From VAZQ01 sp036406655 (GTDB lineage Bacteria > Pseudomonadota > Alphaproteobacteria > Rhizobiales > Xanthobacteraceae): 19,812 bases of DNA. Of this stretch, positions 1 through 7,696 are shown one piece after another. Each line of letters opens with the position of its first letter. Position 1 is the first letter of the stretch. The stretch is from positions 1-19,812 of the forward strand of contig DASXAP010000018.1 in assembly GCA_036406655.1 (NCBI GenBank), given 5' to 3'. The translations under genes were made by a program, and so were the position numbers. The notes under the pieces are model-generated. The model was not told where the DNA came from. It searched no databases and worked only from the letters and a program-made list of their open reading frames with translations.

Positions 1-49
1 TGCCGGATGCGCCACCGGTCACCAGCGCCGTCTTGCCGTCGAGCTTCAT
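1..49 (-). CDS. SDR-family oxidoreductase, N-terminal fragment (runs off the window)
   Basis: Only the first 16 codons are present, reading leftward out of the window. They encode MKLDGKTALVTGGASG, which is the first beta strand and the start of the glycine-rich TGxxxGxG nucleotide-binding turn of short-chain dehydrogenases. It starts 31 bp after the enoyl-CoA hydratase stop on the same strand, so it is probably the third gene of the ligase operon. A hydratase plus SDR dehydrogenase pair would suit beta-oxidation-like steps on a CoA thioester, as BadK/BadH do in Rhodopseudomonas. That role is inferred from context only. Substrate and cofactor cannot be judged from this fragment. Confidence 0.8.
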   Translation of the reverse strand, partial: MKLDGKTALVTGGASG

Positions 50-80
50 GCGATCTCTCCTTTCCCGCGTCGAGCCGTCG

Positions 81-842
81 TCAGTGCAGCGCACCGGCAA
101 AGAACGCCTCGACGCGCTCGCGCGTCTCCGGAGTGCGCAGCAGCCGACGCGTGCCTTCGAGCTCGTCCTGAAATCCCTGGTCCCCGGGCTCGCCGGCCGC
201 TGCAATGCATGCCTTGCTCCATGCCAGTGCCGCCGCCGGGAGCGCCGCCACCCGCTCGGCAACCTCGCGCGTCCGCCCCGACAGCTCGGCAGCCGGCACC
301 GCCCAGTGCACCACGCCCAGCTCGCGGGCGGTCGCCCCGTCGATGATCTCGGCCCCGAGGATCAGCCTCGTTGCCACGGACCGTCCGCACAGCCGGGTCA
401 GTCGCTGCGTCCCGCCGGCGCCCGGGATGAGTCCAAGGCGGGCCTCGGGCAGGCCGAGCTTCGCCTCGCTCGCAGCGACACGCAGGTCACACGCCAGAGC
501 CAGCTCGAAGCCTCCGCCCATCGCCGCGCCGCCGATCTCGGCAAGGGTGACCTGCGGCAGCTGTTCGATCCGCTGGTAGAGACGCTGGATGCCCGCGACA
601 TAAGCGTACATCCGCTCGGGCCCGCCCGGCGCATCGACCAGCTCACGCACCTGTGCAAGGTCGGCGCCGGCGCAGAATACCTTTTGATCGGAGCGCAGAT
701 GCAGAACCTTCCAGCCTGCGTGCCGGGCAAGCTCGTCGAGCCTGCTCGAGAGCAAGCGGACCCACTCCTCGTTGATTGCATTGACCGGAGGCCGGCTGAG
801 AGTGAGTGTCGCAACCCGATCGGCGACCGTCAGCTTGAACAT
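81..842 (-). CDS. Enoyl-CoA hydratase/isomerase family protein
   Basis: A 253-residue crotonase-fold protein of normal family length, predicted to hydrate (or isomerise) an enoyl-CoA in the cytoplasm. The oxyanion-hole segment FCAGADL lies near residues 56-62 and GGAAMGGGFELALACDL at 104-120. Both glutamates used by true hydratases are present: E113 (in GGGFEL) and E133 (in LPEARLG). The C-terminal helix ends in an FFAGAL-type motif. I start at 842 rather than 848 because GGAAAGG lies directly against the first ATG but 6 nt from the second. It follows the acyl-CoA ligase (88-bp gap) and precedes an SDR gene, so it probably acts on the ligase pathway's CoA ester. The substrate is not readable from sequence. 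Confidence 0.9.
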   Translation of the reverse strand: MFKLTVADRVATLTLSRPPVNAINEEWVRLLSSRLDELARHAGWKVLHLRSDQKVFCAGADLAQVRELVDAPGGPERMYAYVAGIQRLYQRIEQLPQVTLAEIGGAAMGGGFELALACDLRVAASEAKLGLPEARLGLIPGAGGTQRLTRLCGRSVATRLILGAEIIDGATARELGVVHWAVPAAELSGRTREVAERVAALPAAALAWSKACIAAAGEPGDQGFQDELEGTRRLLRTPETRERVEAFFAGALH

Positions 843-868
843 GCACATCCTTTCCGGCCCGTACCGCG

Positions 869-900
869 GCTGCTGAAGCAGCGATCACGCCGTGCCGGCG
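869..900 (-). other. Two short hairpins between ligase and hydratase genes
   Basis: The 88-bp gap between the ligase stop and the hydratase start holds two perfect short stems: GCTGC/GCAGC around a 4-nt loop (869-882) and CGCCG/CGGCG around a 3-nt loop (888-900). Neither is followed by a T-run. They could act in mRNA processing or partial attenuation within the operon, or be chance in GC-rich DNA. Confidence 0.25.
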
Positions 901-930
901 AACGTCGGTTGCGGCGACCGAAACCGCACA

Positions 931-2523
931 TCAGCCGCCGCCTCTACCGTTGCCGCACCTGGTCGTGTCGGCCTTGCTTCGCAGCATGAAGCGCTGGATC
1001 TTGCCGGTCGCCGTCTTCGGCAGGCTGTCCACGAACTCGATCCAGCGCGGATATTTCCACGGACCGATGCTCCGCTTGACGTGCACCTTGAGCTCCTCAT
1101 AGAGCGCCCGGTTGGGACCGCGGCCGCATCGATCCTTGAGCACCACGAATGCCTTGGGCTTGATCAGGCCGTTGCTGTCGGTTGCCGGGACCACCGCCGC
1201 CTCCAGCACCGCCGGGTGGGTGATCAGGGCAGCTTCGACCTCGAAGGGAGACACCCAGATGGCGCTCACCTTGAACATGTCGTCGCTGCGTCCGCAATAG
1301 ATGTAGACCCCGTCCGACCGGCGCAGATACTTGTCGCCGGTCCGCGTCCATTCGCCGACGAATGTCCGGCGCGATTTTTCCCGCTGGTTCCAATAGCCCG
1401 CGGCAGCCGATTGTCCACGCACGAGCAGCTCGCCGACCTCCCCGTCGACGACCTCGTGACCGCCGTCGTCGACGAGCTTCAGATCATAATTCTTCACCGG
1501 CAGGCCGGCAGTGCCGTATTCCACCCGGTCCGGGAGATTGGTGATGTAGAGATGCCCCATCTCCGTCGAGCCGACCCCGTTGACGATGTCGAGACCGAAG
1601 CGGGTTTTCCAGGCTTCACCGAGATGCGGCGGGAGCGGCTCGCCGGCCGAGAAGCACAGCCGCAATCGCCTCGAGCCGGTCTGCGGCGTGCAGTCCGCAT
1701 CGGCCAGGATGGCCGCATACAGCGTTGGAACCGCATAGAGCATGGTCGGCTGATAGGCGCGCAGAGTCTCGAACACCGTCTGCGGCGTAGGCCGCTCCGG
1801 GTAGAAGACCGAGGTCGCCCCGACCGCCATCGGGCAGAAGAGCGCGCTGCCGAGGCCGTAGGAGAAGAAAAGCTTGGCCGCCGAGAACACCACGTCGTCC
1901 TCGCGGATGCCGATGCGGTCCTGGCCGGACAGCCGCGCCATCATCATCGGGCTCGAATGCACGTGCATAACGCCCTTGGGCGCTCCGGTCGTGCCGGAGG
2001 AATACAGCCAATAGGCAACCTCGTCGGCGCAGGTCCGCGCCGGCGCCGAACCTTCGTTCTCGGCGGCGAGCAAGGCATCGAGCCGCGGCACGCAGTCAGG
2101 ACCGCCGCCGACCACGACGATGGCGCGCAGCGTCGGAACATCCTTGGCGGCCTCCTGCACGACGGGCAGCAACGCGGCGGAAACGAAAGCGGCCTTGGCG
2201 CGCGAGTCCTCGAGGAGATAGCGGTACTGATCGACCGTGAGCCGGGTATTGAGCAGCACCGGGACGATGCCGGCGCGAATCGCTCCCCAGAACAGGATCG
2301 GGAAATCCACGGTGTCGAGCAGGATAAGACCAATTCGATTTTCCGGCTCGATTCCCAGCCGCGCCAGCATCGGACCGATGCGAGCGGCCGAGTCACGCAG
2401 CTCGGCGTAGGTCACGTTCCGGGCCGGATCGATGCAGGCGGTCCTGTGACCCCGCCCCTCCGCGACGTTGCGATCAACAAAATCGACGGCGGCATTGTAA
2501 TCGCGAAGGGCGGTCATCGGCAT
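931..2523 (-). CDS. Benzoate-CoA ligase family acyl-CoA synthetase (probable 4-hydroxybenzoate-CoA ligase)
   Basis: ANL-superfamily adenylating enzyme that should convert an aromatic acid, ATP and CoA to aroyl-CoA, AMP and PPi in the cytoplasm. Numbered from an upstream ATG at 2547 (538 residues): the phosphate loop YSSGTTGAPKG is at 182-192, GSTE at 326-329, TGD at 403-405, the hinge GRSDDMFK at 419-426, and the catalytic lysine K516 in TATGK. The N-terminal YNAAVDFVDRNV and LLNTRLT segments are typical of benzoate/4-hydroxybenzoate-CoA ligases. No start has a good ribosome site. I prefer the ATG at 2523 (MPMTALRDYN) because family members begin just before this motif; 2517 and 2547 are alternatives. 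It lies divergent to a 4-hydroxybenzoyl-CoA reductase operon, which makes 4-hydroxybenzoate the likeliest substrate (inference). Confidence 0.9.
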   Translation of the reverse strand: MPMTALRDYNAAVDFVDRNVAEGRGHRTACIDPARNVTYAELRDSAARIGPMLARLGIEPENRIGLILLDTVDFPILFWGAIRAGIVPVLLNTRLTVDQYRYLLEDSRAKAAFVSAALLPVVQEAAKDVPTLRAIVVVGGGPDCVPRLDALLAAENEGSAPARTCADEVAYWLYSSGTTGAPKGVMHVHSSPMMMARLSGQDRIGIREDDVVFSAAKLFFSYGLGSALFCPMAVGATSVFYPERPTPQTVFETLRAYQPTMLYAVPTLYAAILADADCTPQTGSRRLRLCFSAGEPLPPHLGEAWKTRFGLDIVNGVGSTEMGHLYITNLPDRVEYGTAGLPVKNYDLKLVDDGGHEVVDGEVGELLVRGQSAAAGYWNQREKSRRTFVGEWTRTGDKYLRRSDGVYIYCGRSDDMFKVSAIWVSPFEVEAALITHPAVLEAAVVPATDSNGLIKPKAFVVLKDRCGRGPNRALYEELKVHVKRSIGPWKYPRWIEFVDSLPKTATGKIQRFMLRSKADTTRCGNGRGGG

Positions 2524-2625
2524 GCGCCCGCTAACTGTCTGTCGCATGCATTAAGGTGCCGACGCCGGGCGAATTCCTTGACTTATGTTAGGTGTGCGCG
2601 TGGCGAAAGCTCTCCAGCGCGCGGC

Positions 2626-2639
2626 TTGATTTCGGTCAT
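2626..2639. promoter_or_regulatory. Imperfect FNR/FixK-like site in the divergent ligase-hcrC region
   Basis: TTGAT-TTCG-GTCAT matches 7 of 8 core positions of TTGA-N6-TCAA. It sits midway between the divergent ligase and reductase genes. FNR-family regulators (HbaR, AadR) control 4-hydroxybenzoate genes in Rhodopseudomonas. Seven-of-eight matches also occur inside coding sequence in this window (for example near 6667 and 7359), so support is weak. Confidence 0.25.
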
Positions 2640-2678
2640 GGCGCATGGCTCCAAGCGCAGGCGATGCTTGCCCCGTGT

Positions 2679-2700
2679 CCGGCCCCCGCCCTTGGGCCGG
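2679..2700 (+). other. GC hairpin in the hcrC leader
   Basis: CCGGCCC and GGGCCGG form a perfect 7-bp all-GC stem around an 8-nt loop. It ends 9 nt before the GGGAG ribosome site at 2710-2714 and 22 nt before the chosen hcrC start. If transcribed it would form a stable 5' leader structure, possibly affecting mRNA stability or translation of the operon. Confidence 0.45.
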
Positions 2701-2722
2701 CGGCGATCCGGGAGCCCGACCG

Positions 2723-3214
2723 ATGCCCACAGGGAGCGCGCAATCGCGCAAGCGTTTGCTTCGGGTCAAGGTCAATGGCCGCTGGCGTGAAGATGCCGTT
2801 GCCGAGAACCAGCTGCTCTGCGAGTACCTGCGCGAGGTGCTTCACCTCACCGGCGTGAAGACCGGTTGTGACGGCGGTGAGTGCGGCGCCTGCACCGTTC
2901 TGCTCGATGGCGAGGCGATTCCTTCCTGCATGGCACTCGCCGTCCGCTGCGAGGGGCGCAGCATCGAGACGATCGAGGGTCTTGCCCGACAGGGACGGCC
3001 CAACCGGCTGCAGCGCGCGTTCCACGAGAAGCTCGGAGCCCAATGCGGATTCTGCACTCCGGGCATGATCATGGCGGCGGAAGCGCTGCTGCGTCGCAAC
3101 TCCGATCCGAGCGAAGCCGAGATCCGCACAGCGCTCTCGGGCAACCTGTGCCGATGCACCGGCTACGTGAAGATCATCGAGTCGGTGAAGGCGGCAGCGG
3201 AGACGCCGGCGTGA
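2723..3214 (+). CDS. hcrC: 4-Hydroxybenzoyl-CoA reductase gamma subunit, two [2Fe-2S] clusters
   Basis: Small iron-sulfur subunit of a molybdenum hydroxylase, 163 residues from the chosen start (the family is about 155-165). It relays electrons between the FAD subunit and the Mo site. The plant-type cluster ligands are C49, C54, C57 and C69 (GCDGGECGACTVL). The second, alpha-helical cluster uses C108, C111, C143 and C145 (QCGFCTPGM and NLCRCTGY). An in-frame ATG at 2645 would add 26 residues unlike the family. The ATG at 2723 has GGGAG 8 nt upstream and begins just before the ferredoxin-like domain, so I use it. Its stop overlaps the GTG start of the next gene in a GTGA quartet. Small subunits of CO dehydrogenase or isoquinoline oxidoreductase look alike; the FAD subunit decides the assignment. 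Confidence 0.9.
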   Translation: MPTGSAQSRKRLLRVKVNGRWREDAVAENQLLCEYLREVLHLTGVKTGCDGGECGACTVLLDGEAIPSCMALAVRCEGRSIETIEGLARQGRPNRLQRAFHEKLGAQCGFCTPGMIMAAEALLRRNSDPSEAEIRTALSGNLCRCTGYVKIIESVKAAAETPA

Positions 3215-5541
3215 GCGCCATCGGCAGCAACGACAGCAAGCATCGCGGGGTGCCGCTGATCGACGGCATCGACAAGGTTACCGGGCGGGCGCGCTACACC
3301 GCCGACCTCGAGCATGCCGATGCACTCGTCGGCCGCATCTTTCGCAGCCCGGTGAGCCATGGCGACATCGTCCGGCTCGACGTAGAGAGGGCGCGCGCGC
3401 TCGACGGAGTCATCGCGGTCGTGACCGGCGACGACTGTCCCCACACTTACGGCGTGCTGCCGATCGCGATGAACGAATATCCGCTCGCGCGCGGGCGGGT
3501 GCGCTACCGCGGGGAGCCGGTGGCGGCGGTGGCGGCGGTCGACGAGGCTACCGCCGCCCGCGCGCTCGATCTCATCGACCTCGAGGTGCGCGAGTTGCCG
3601 GCCTATTACACCTCGGCCGATGCGCGCGCCGCGGGGGCGGTGACGCTGCATGCGGACAAGCCCGGCAACATCGAACGCGAGGTGCACCACGAGTTCGCAG
3701 ACGTGCGGGCGGGCTTTGCCGCGGCCGATCTCGTCCGCGAGGAGCGGATCAGCTGCGCCGAGGTCAATCACGCGCAGATCGAGCCGCATGCCTGCCTCGC
3801 CGAATTCGATCCGGAGGCGGGCCGGCTCACCGTGCAAAGCGTCTCCCAGGTCGGCTACTACCTGCACCTGACGCTGGCGCGCTGCCTCGAGATGGACACC
3901 TCGCGGATCCGGGTGATCAAGCCTTTCGTCGGCGGCGGCTTCGGTGCGCGCGTCGAGCCGCTCAACTTCGAGATCGTCACCGCGCTCCTGGCCCGCACCG
4001 CCGCCGGCAAGGTGCTGATGCGGCTCACGCGCGAGGAGAACTTCCTCACCCATCGCGCGCGGCCGCAGACCGACATCAGGCTCAAGCTCGGCATGCGCAG
4101 AGACGGCCGGCTTACCGCGTGCGAATGCGAGGTGGTCCAGCGCGGCGGCGCCTATGCCGGCTACGGCATCGTCACGATCCTCTATGCCGGTGCGCTGCTG
4201 CAGGGGCTCTATGAAATTCCTGCCGTCAAGTACGACGGCTACCGGGTCTACGCCAACCTGCCCTCGTGCGGGGCGATGCGCGGCCACGGCGCCGTCGATA
4301 CCCGTCACGCCTTCGAATGCCTGCTCGACCGCATGGCGCGCGAGCTCGGCCTCGATCCGTTCGCCGTCCGCCGCGCCAACCTGCTGCGGGCGCCGACGCG
4401 CACCTTGAACGGTCTCGTCGTGAACAGCTGCGGGCTCGAGCAATGCCTCGACAGGGTCGAGCAGGCGAGCGGATGGCGCGAGCGCATCGGCACGCTGCCG
4501 CCGGGCAAGGGTCTGGGCATGGCGTGCTCGCATTACGTGAGCGGCGCGGCCAAGCCGGTGCACTGGACCGGGGAGCCGCACGCCGTCGTCAACGTCAGGA
4601 TCGATTTCGACGGAGCCGTGACGGCCCTCACCGGCGCCGCCGACATCGGCCAGGGCTCCTCCACCATGGTCGCCATTGCGGTTGCGGAGACGCTCGGCAT
4701 CTCGCTCGAGCGCGTGCGGGTCATCGCCGGCGACAGCGCGGTCGTGCCGAAGGACAATGGCGCGTACTCGTCGCGCATCACCTTCATGGTCGGCAACGCT
4801 GCAATCGACGCGGCGAAGAAGCTGAAGATCATCCTTGCGGAGGCGGCGGCGGGCAAGCTCGAGGCACGCGCGCAAGACATCGAATGCACGGGCGAAGTGT
4901 TTCACCTCGGCGCGCAAGGGCAGTCGAGCCTGCCCTTCATCGACGTGGTGAGGGCGGCATTGGTGGATCGCGGCCCGATCACCGTCTCGGGCGCTTTCAC
5001 CTGCCCGCCGGAGATGCAGGGCGGCAGGCACCGCGGCGGGGCGGTGGGCTCGACCATGGGCTTCAGCTACGCCGCCCAGGTCGTGGAGGCGAGCGTCGAC
5101 GAGGCGACCGGCACGGTCACCGTCGACAAGGTCTGGGCCGCGCTCGACTGCGGCCATGCGATCAACCCGCTGGCGGTGGAAGGGCAGATCCAAGGGTCGG
5201 TATGGATGGGCATGGCGCAGGCGCTGAGCGAGGAGACCCATTACGTCGGCGGACTGCCGGTGCATGCGAGCCTGCTGGAATACCGCGTCCCCACGGCAGC
5301 CGAATCGCCGCCGATCGAGGTCGCCATCGTCGAGAGCGAGGATCCCTATGGGCCGTTCGGCGCCAAGGAGGCGAGCGAGGGGGCGCTGGCCGGTTTTCCG
5401 CCGGCCCTGGTCAACGCCGTCGCCAACGCCATCGGAATCGATATGGACGAGCTGCCGGTGACGCCCGATCGAGTCATGGAGGCGCTGGTCGATCGCCGCC
5501 GCACGCGGAAATTGGCGGCGTTGCGGAGGGCGGCATCGTGA
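3211..5541 (+). CDS. hcrA: 4-Hydroxybenzoyl-CoA reductase alpha subunit, molybdopterin-binding
   Basis: Catalytic subunit, 776 residues (Thauera HcrA is about 770). In the complex it should reductively remove the para-hydroxyl of 4-hydroxybenzoyl-CoA, giving benzoyl-CoA and water. The N-terminal aldehyde oxidase/xanthine dehydrogenase hammerhead (GIDKVTGRARYTAD) covers about 15-130, and the Mo-cofactor domains follow. Visible motifs are QIEPHACLAEF at 189-199, VGGGFGAR at 240-247, AADIGQGSS, and the C-terminal GPFGAKEASEG. By spacing to the following NAV, E723 aligns with the active-site glutamate of CoxL-type enzymes. The GTG start at 3211 overlaps the hcrC stop by 4 nt and fits the family N-terminus. 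The frame stays open upstream, but that part overlaps hcrC in another frame and is not real. Other aryl-CoA substrates remain possible. Confidence 0.9.
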   Translation: MSAIGSNDSKHRGVPLIDGIDKVTGRARYTADLEHADALVGRIFRSPVSHGDIVRLDVERARALDGVIAVVTGDDCPHTYGVLPIAMNEYPLARGRVRYRGEPVAAVAAVDEATAARALDLIDLEVRELPAYYTSADARAAGAVTLHADKPGNIEREVHHEFADVRAGFAAADLVREERISCAEVNHAQIEPHACLAEFDPEAGRLTVQSVSQVGYYLHLTLARCLEMDTSRIRVIKPFVGGGFGARVEPLNFEIVTALLARTAAGKVLMRLTREENFLTHRARPQTDIRLKLGMRRDGRLTACECEVVQRGGAYAGYGIVTILYAGALLQGLYEIPAVKYDGYRVYANLPSCGAMRGHGAVDTRHAFECLLDRMARELGLDPFAVRRANLLRAPTRTLNGLVVNSCGLEQCLDRVEQASGWRERIGTLPPGKGLGMACSHYVSGAAKPVHWTGEPHAVVNVRIDFDGAVTALTGAADIGQGSSTMVAIAVAETLGISLERVRVIAGDSAVVPKDNGAYSSRITFMVGNAAIDAAKKLKIILAEAAAGKLEARAQDIECTGEVFHLGAQGQSSLPFIDVVRAALVDRGPITVSGAFTCPPEMQGGRHRGGAVGSTMGFSYAAQVVEASVDEATGTVTVDKVWAALDCGHAINPLAVEGQIQGSVWMGMAQALSEETHYVGGLPVHASLLEYRVPTAAESPPIEVAIVESEDPYGPFGAKEASEGALAGFPPALVNAVANAIGIDMDELPVTPDRVMEALVDRRRTRKLAALRRAAS

Positions 5542-6521
5542 GCGCCTCGCTTTCCGCGTTGCGAGTTGCGCATCCCGGCAACATCGCCGACGCAATCGCG
5601 ATGCGCACGAGCAGCGCGGGAAGCCGGTTCCTGGCCGGCGGAACCGATCTGCTGATCAATATTCGCCATGGGCTGAGCGGCCCGGATCTGCTGATCGACC
5701 TCTCCGGCATCCCGGAGCTGACCGGGATCGGGGACGACGGGCAGGGCCTGCGCATCGGCGCGGGCGTGACCATCGCCGCGCTCGCGGCCGATGCGACCGT
5801 TGCCGCCCGATATCGCGCGCTGGCGCAGGCTGCCGAGGTCATCGCGGGCCCTGGCCACCGTGCCATGGGCACCGTCGGCGGCAATCTATGCCTCGACACG
5901 CGCTGCATCTTCTACAATCAAAGCGAGTGGTGGCGGCAGGCGAACGGATTCTGCCTCAAGCGCGGCGGTGAGATCTGTCATGTCGCGCCGCAGGGGCAGC
6001 ACTGCCACGCCGCCTTCACCGGCGATCTCGCCCCGGCGCTGCTGGCGCTCGGCGCCGAGGCGGAGATCGTCAGCAAGACCGGGCGCAGGCATATCCCTCT
6101 CGCCGACTTGTACATCGAGGACGGGCGCGCGCATCTGGCGCTGGCTGACGACGAGCTCATCGCGGCCGTGCGTCTGCCGCCGGCCGCTCCGCGCTCCGCC
6201 TATTCAAAGGTGCGGATCCGCGGAGCGATCGATTATCCGCTCGCCGGTGTCGCGGTCGCGCTCGGCGTCGGCGCGGGTGTCGTAACAAGCCTGCGGATCG
6301 CCCTGACTGGCACCAATTCCCGCCCCTTCCTGCTGGCCCAGACCGATGCCCTGCTCGGCCGAAGCCTGGACGAGAACGGCCTGAAGGAGATCGAACGGCT
6401 GGTGCAGAAGCAGGTGCAGCCGATGCGCACCACCGTCGCCTCGGCCCACTATCGCCGATTGGCGGCCGCGGCGCTGGCGCGCCGGCTGACCGGCGCGCTC
6501 TTTGCCGAGCAACGGGGTTGA
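5538..6521 (+). CDS. hcrB: 4-Hydroxybenzoyl-CoA reductase beta subunit, FAD plus [4Fe-4S]
   Basis: FAD-binding (CoxM-type) subunit, 327 residues (Thauera HcrB is about 324). FAD motifs are FLAGGTD at 31-37 and GTVGGNL at 111-117. After the second motif comes an extra loop holding C123, C139, C147 and C156. The spacings of 16, 8 and 9 match, as I recall, the [4Fe-4S] ligands C122/C138/C146/C155 of Thauera HcrB. Xanthine dehydrogenase and CO dehydrogenase FAD subunits lack this loop. In 4-hydroxybenzoyl-CoA reductase the cluster helps electrons run from ferredoxin toward the Mo site, the reverse of ordinary hydroxylases. The GTG start at 5538 overlaps the hcrA stop in a GTGA quartet, implying coupled translation. 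This gene is the best evidence for the function of the whole complex. Confidence 0.92.
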   Translation: MSASLSALRVAHPGNIADAIAMRTSSAGSRFLAGGTDLLINIRHGLSGPDLLIDLSGIPELTGIGDDGQGLRIGAGVTIAALAADATVAARYRALAQAAEVIAGPGHRAMGTVGGNLCLDTRCIFYNQSEWWRQANGFCLKRGGEICHVAPQGQHCHAAFTGDLAPALLALGAEAEIVSKTGRRHIPLADLYIEDGRAHLALADDELIAAVRLPPAAPRSAYSKVRIRGAIDYPLAGVAVALGVGAGVVTSLRIALTGTNSRPFLLAQTDALLGRSLDENGLKEIERLVQKQVQPMRTTVASAHYRRLAAAALARRLTGALFAEQRG

Positions 6522-6524
6522 AGC

Positions 6525-7577
6525 CTATTTCAGCGCCGGGAGATCACTGAAGTATTCCGGATGCGCCTTCTCGACCTCGGCCAGGAATGCCGGCGCGAAT
6601 TGATCGGCGACAACCAGCCGGGCGGCACCGTGCAGCGTGTTCTTGAGAACATCGTCCTCGGCAGCGTTGAACGCCTTCATCACCGCGGGTGAAAGGCGAG
6701 GGTCATAGCTGATGAACCCAACCGCCTTCTTGCCCACCCCGACATCGGTGTTGGGCACCATCCGGGCGAAGATGTCCACCGCTTCATCGCGGTTCTGGCG
6801 AGTATATTGGGAGGCGGCCGCAAGGCCGGCGACGAAATCGCGGACGACCTGCGGCGAGCTCTGGATCGTGGGGTCATGCGCGGTCGCAACCATGACGTAG
6901 GAGAGATAGCCGCCGCCGCGCTGCACCACATAAGAGTCCGACACCTGCTCGAGCACGGCGGTGTTGAACGGCTCCCACGAGACCACGGCGTCGACCTTGC
7001 CCTCGCGCAAGGCCGGTGCGAGCGCCGGCGGCGCCATGATGTTCTCGATCGTGACGTCCTCGTATTTCATGCCGGCCCGCGCGAGCACCATCTTGAAGTA
7101 CTCGTCCGAGGTCTGCGCCTTCGCCAGGCCGACACGCTTGCCCTTGAGATCGTCGATCCTGCCCGCGGCGATGCCGGAACCCTTGCGGGCGACAATCGCG
7201 AGCGGCTCGTCGGCATTGTCGCGGGTGGCGTCGTTCATAATGATGCCGATCACCTTGAACGGATCGCCGGCATGGCGCGCCTTGAGGAACGTCGTCACGC
7301 TCATGTCGCCGATCTGCACCTCGCGCTTTTGCATCGCGTTCACCATGTCGGTTCCGGTGTTGACCACTTTCAGCCGCACGTCGACACCGTGCTTCCTGAA
7401 GAGGCCCTTCTCGGCCCCGACGAACATCGGCAGGTGGCCGAAGTTGTTGCCGATCACCACGTCGAGCACCGGGACCTGTTGCGCCGCAGCCGGGATCGCC
7501 GGCATGCCGTCGAGCCCCGCGGCGAGCAGTGCGCCCGCGGCGAGACAACAAGCCCTCCTGCGTGAGATCGCGCGCAT
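6525..7577 (-). CDS. NMT1/SsuA-like ABC transporter substrate-binding protein
   Basis: Periplasmic receptor of the nitrate/sulfonate/taurine/thiamine-precursor class, 350 residues. The N-terminus SRRRACCLAAGALLAAG followed by AAAQQ looks like a Sec or Tat signal peptide cleaved near residue 32. The fold begins with the strand LDVVIGNNFGHLPMFVGAEKG, and GLFRKHG, characteristic of the family, follows. An ATG at 7649 would extend the protein. The ATG at 7577 is preceded by GGGAGGAA at good spacing and starts a clear signal peptide, so it is chosen. It converges on hcrB with only 3 bp between stops and is divergent from a LivK-type receptor. No permease or ATPase lies beside it. An aromatic acid or aromatic sulfonate ligand would suit the neighbourhood (inference). 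Confidence 0.88.
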   Translation of the reverse strand: MRAISRRRACCLAAGALLAAGLDGMPAIPAAAQQVPVLDVVIGNNFGHLPMFVGAEKGLFRKHGVDVRLKVVNTGTDMVNAMQKREVQIGDMSVTTFLKARHAGDPFKVIGIIMNDATRDNADEPLAIVARKGSGIAAGRIDDLKGKRVGLAKAQTSDEYFKMVLARAGMKYEDVTIENIMAPPALAPALREGKVDAVVSWEPFNTAVLEQVSDSYVVQRGGGYLSYVMVATAHDPTIQSSPQVVRDFVAGLAAASQYTRQNRDEAVDIFARMVPNTDVGVGKKAVGFISYDPRLSPAVMKAFNAAEDDVLKNTLHGAARLVVADQFAPAFLAEVEKAHPEYFSDLPALK

Positions 7578-7696
7578 CGTCGTTCCTCCCTCATGCCAGT
7601 GCGCCTCAGCCCTGGTTCTCATTGAAGTCCCAACCCGGTAAAATAGCAATCATCTTGCTCGTGTCGTGCCGCTCGGCGGACGTTGGAGGACGGACG

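Noticed and set aside
2645..2722. N-terminal 26-residue extension of the [2Fe-2S] subunit
   Set aside because: Pro/Gly/Ala-rich and unlike the family. The ATG at 2723 has a ribosome site and the expected domain start.
892..2790. A 632-codon open frame on the plus strand across the ligase region
   Set aside because: It is antisense to the well-supported CoA ligase and arises from GC-rich codon bias. It has no domain signature.
3163..5595. An 810-codon open frame antisense to hcrA
   Set aside because: Composition is the usual Arg/Asp/His/Ala-rich shadow of a high-GC gene. The hcrA frame has all family motifs.
6667..6680. TTGA-N6-TCAT match to the FNR core
   Set aside because: It lies within the NMT1-like coding sequence. 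It shows that seven-of-eight matches occur by chance here.
7578..7696. TAAAAT at about 7640 as a -10 for the LivK-type gene 1
   Set aside because: The nearest TTGAAG is only 11 bp upstream and no better -35 is seen, so the promoter call is not supported.
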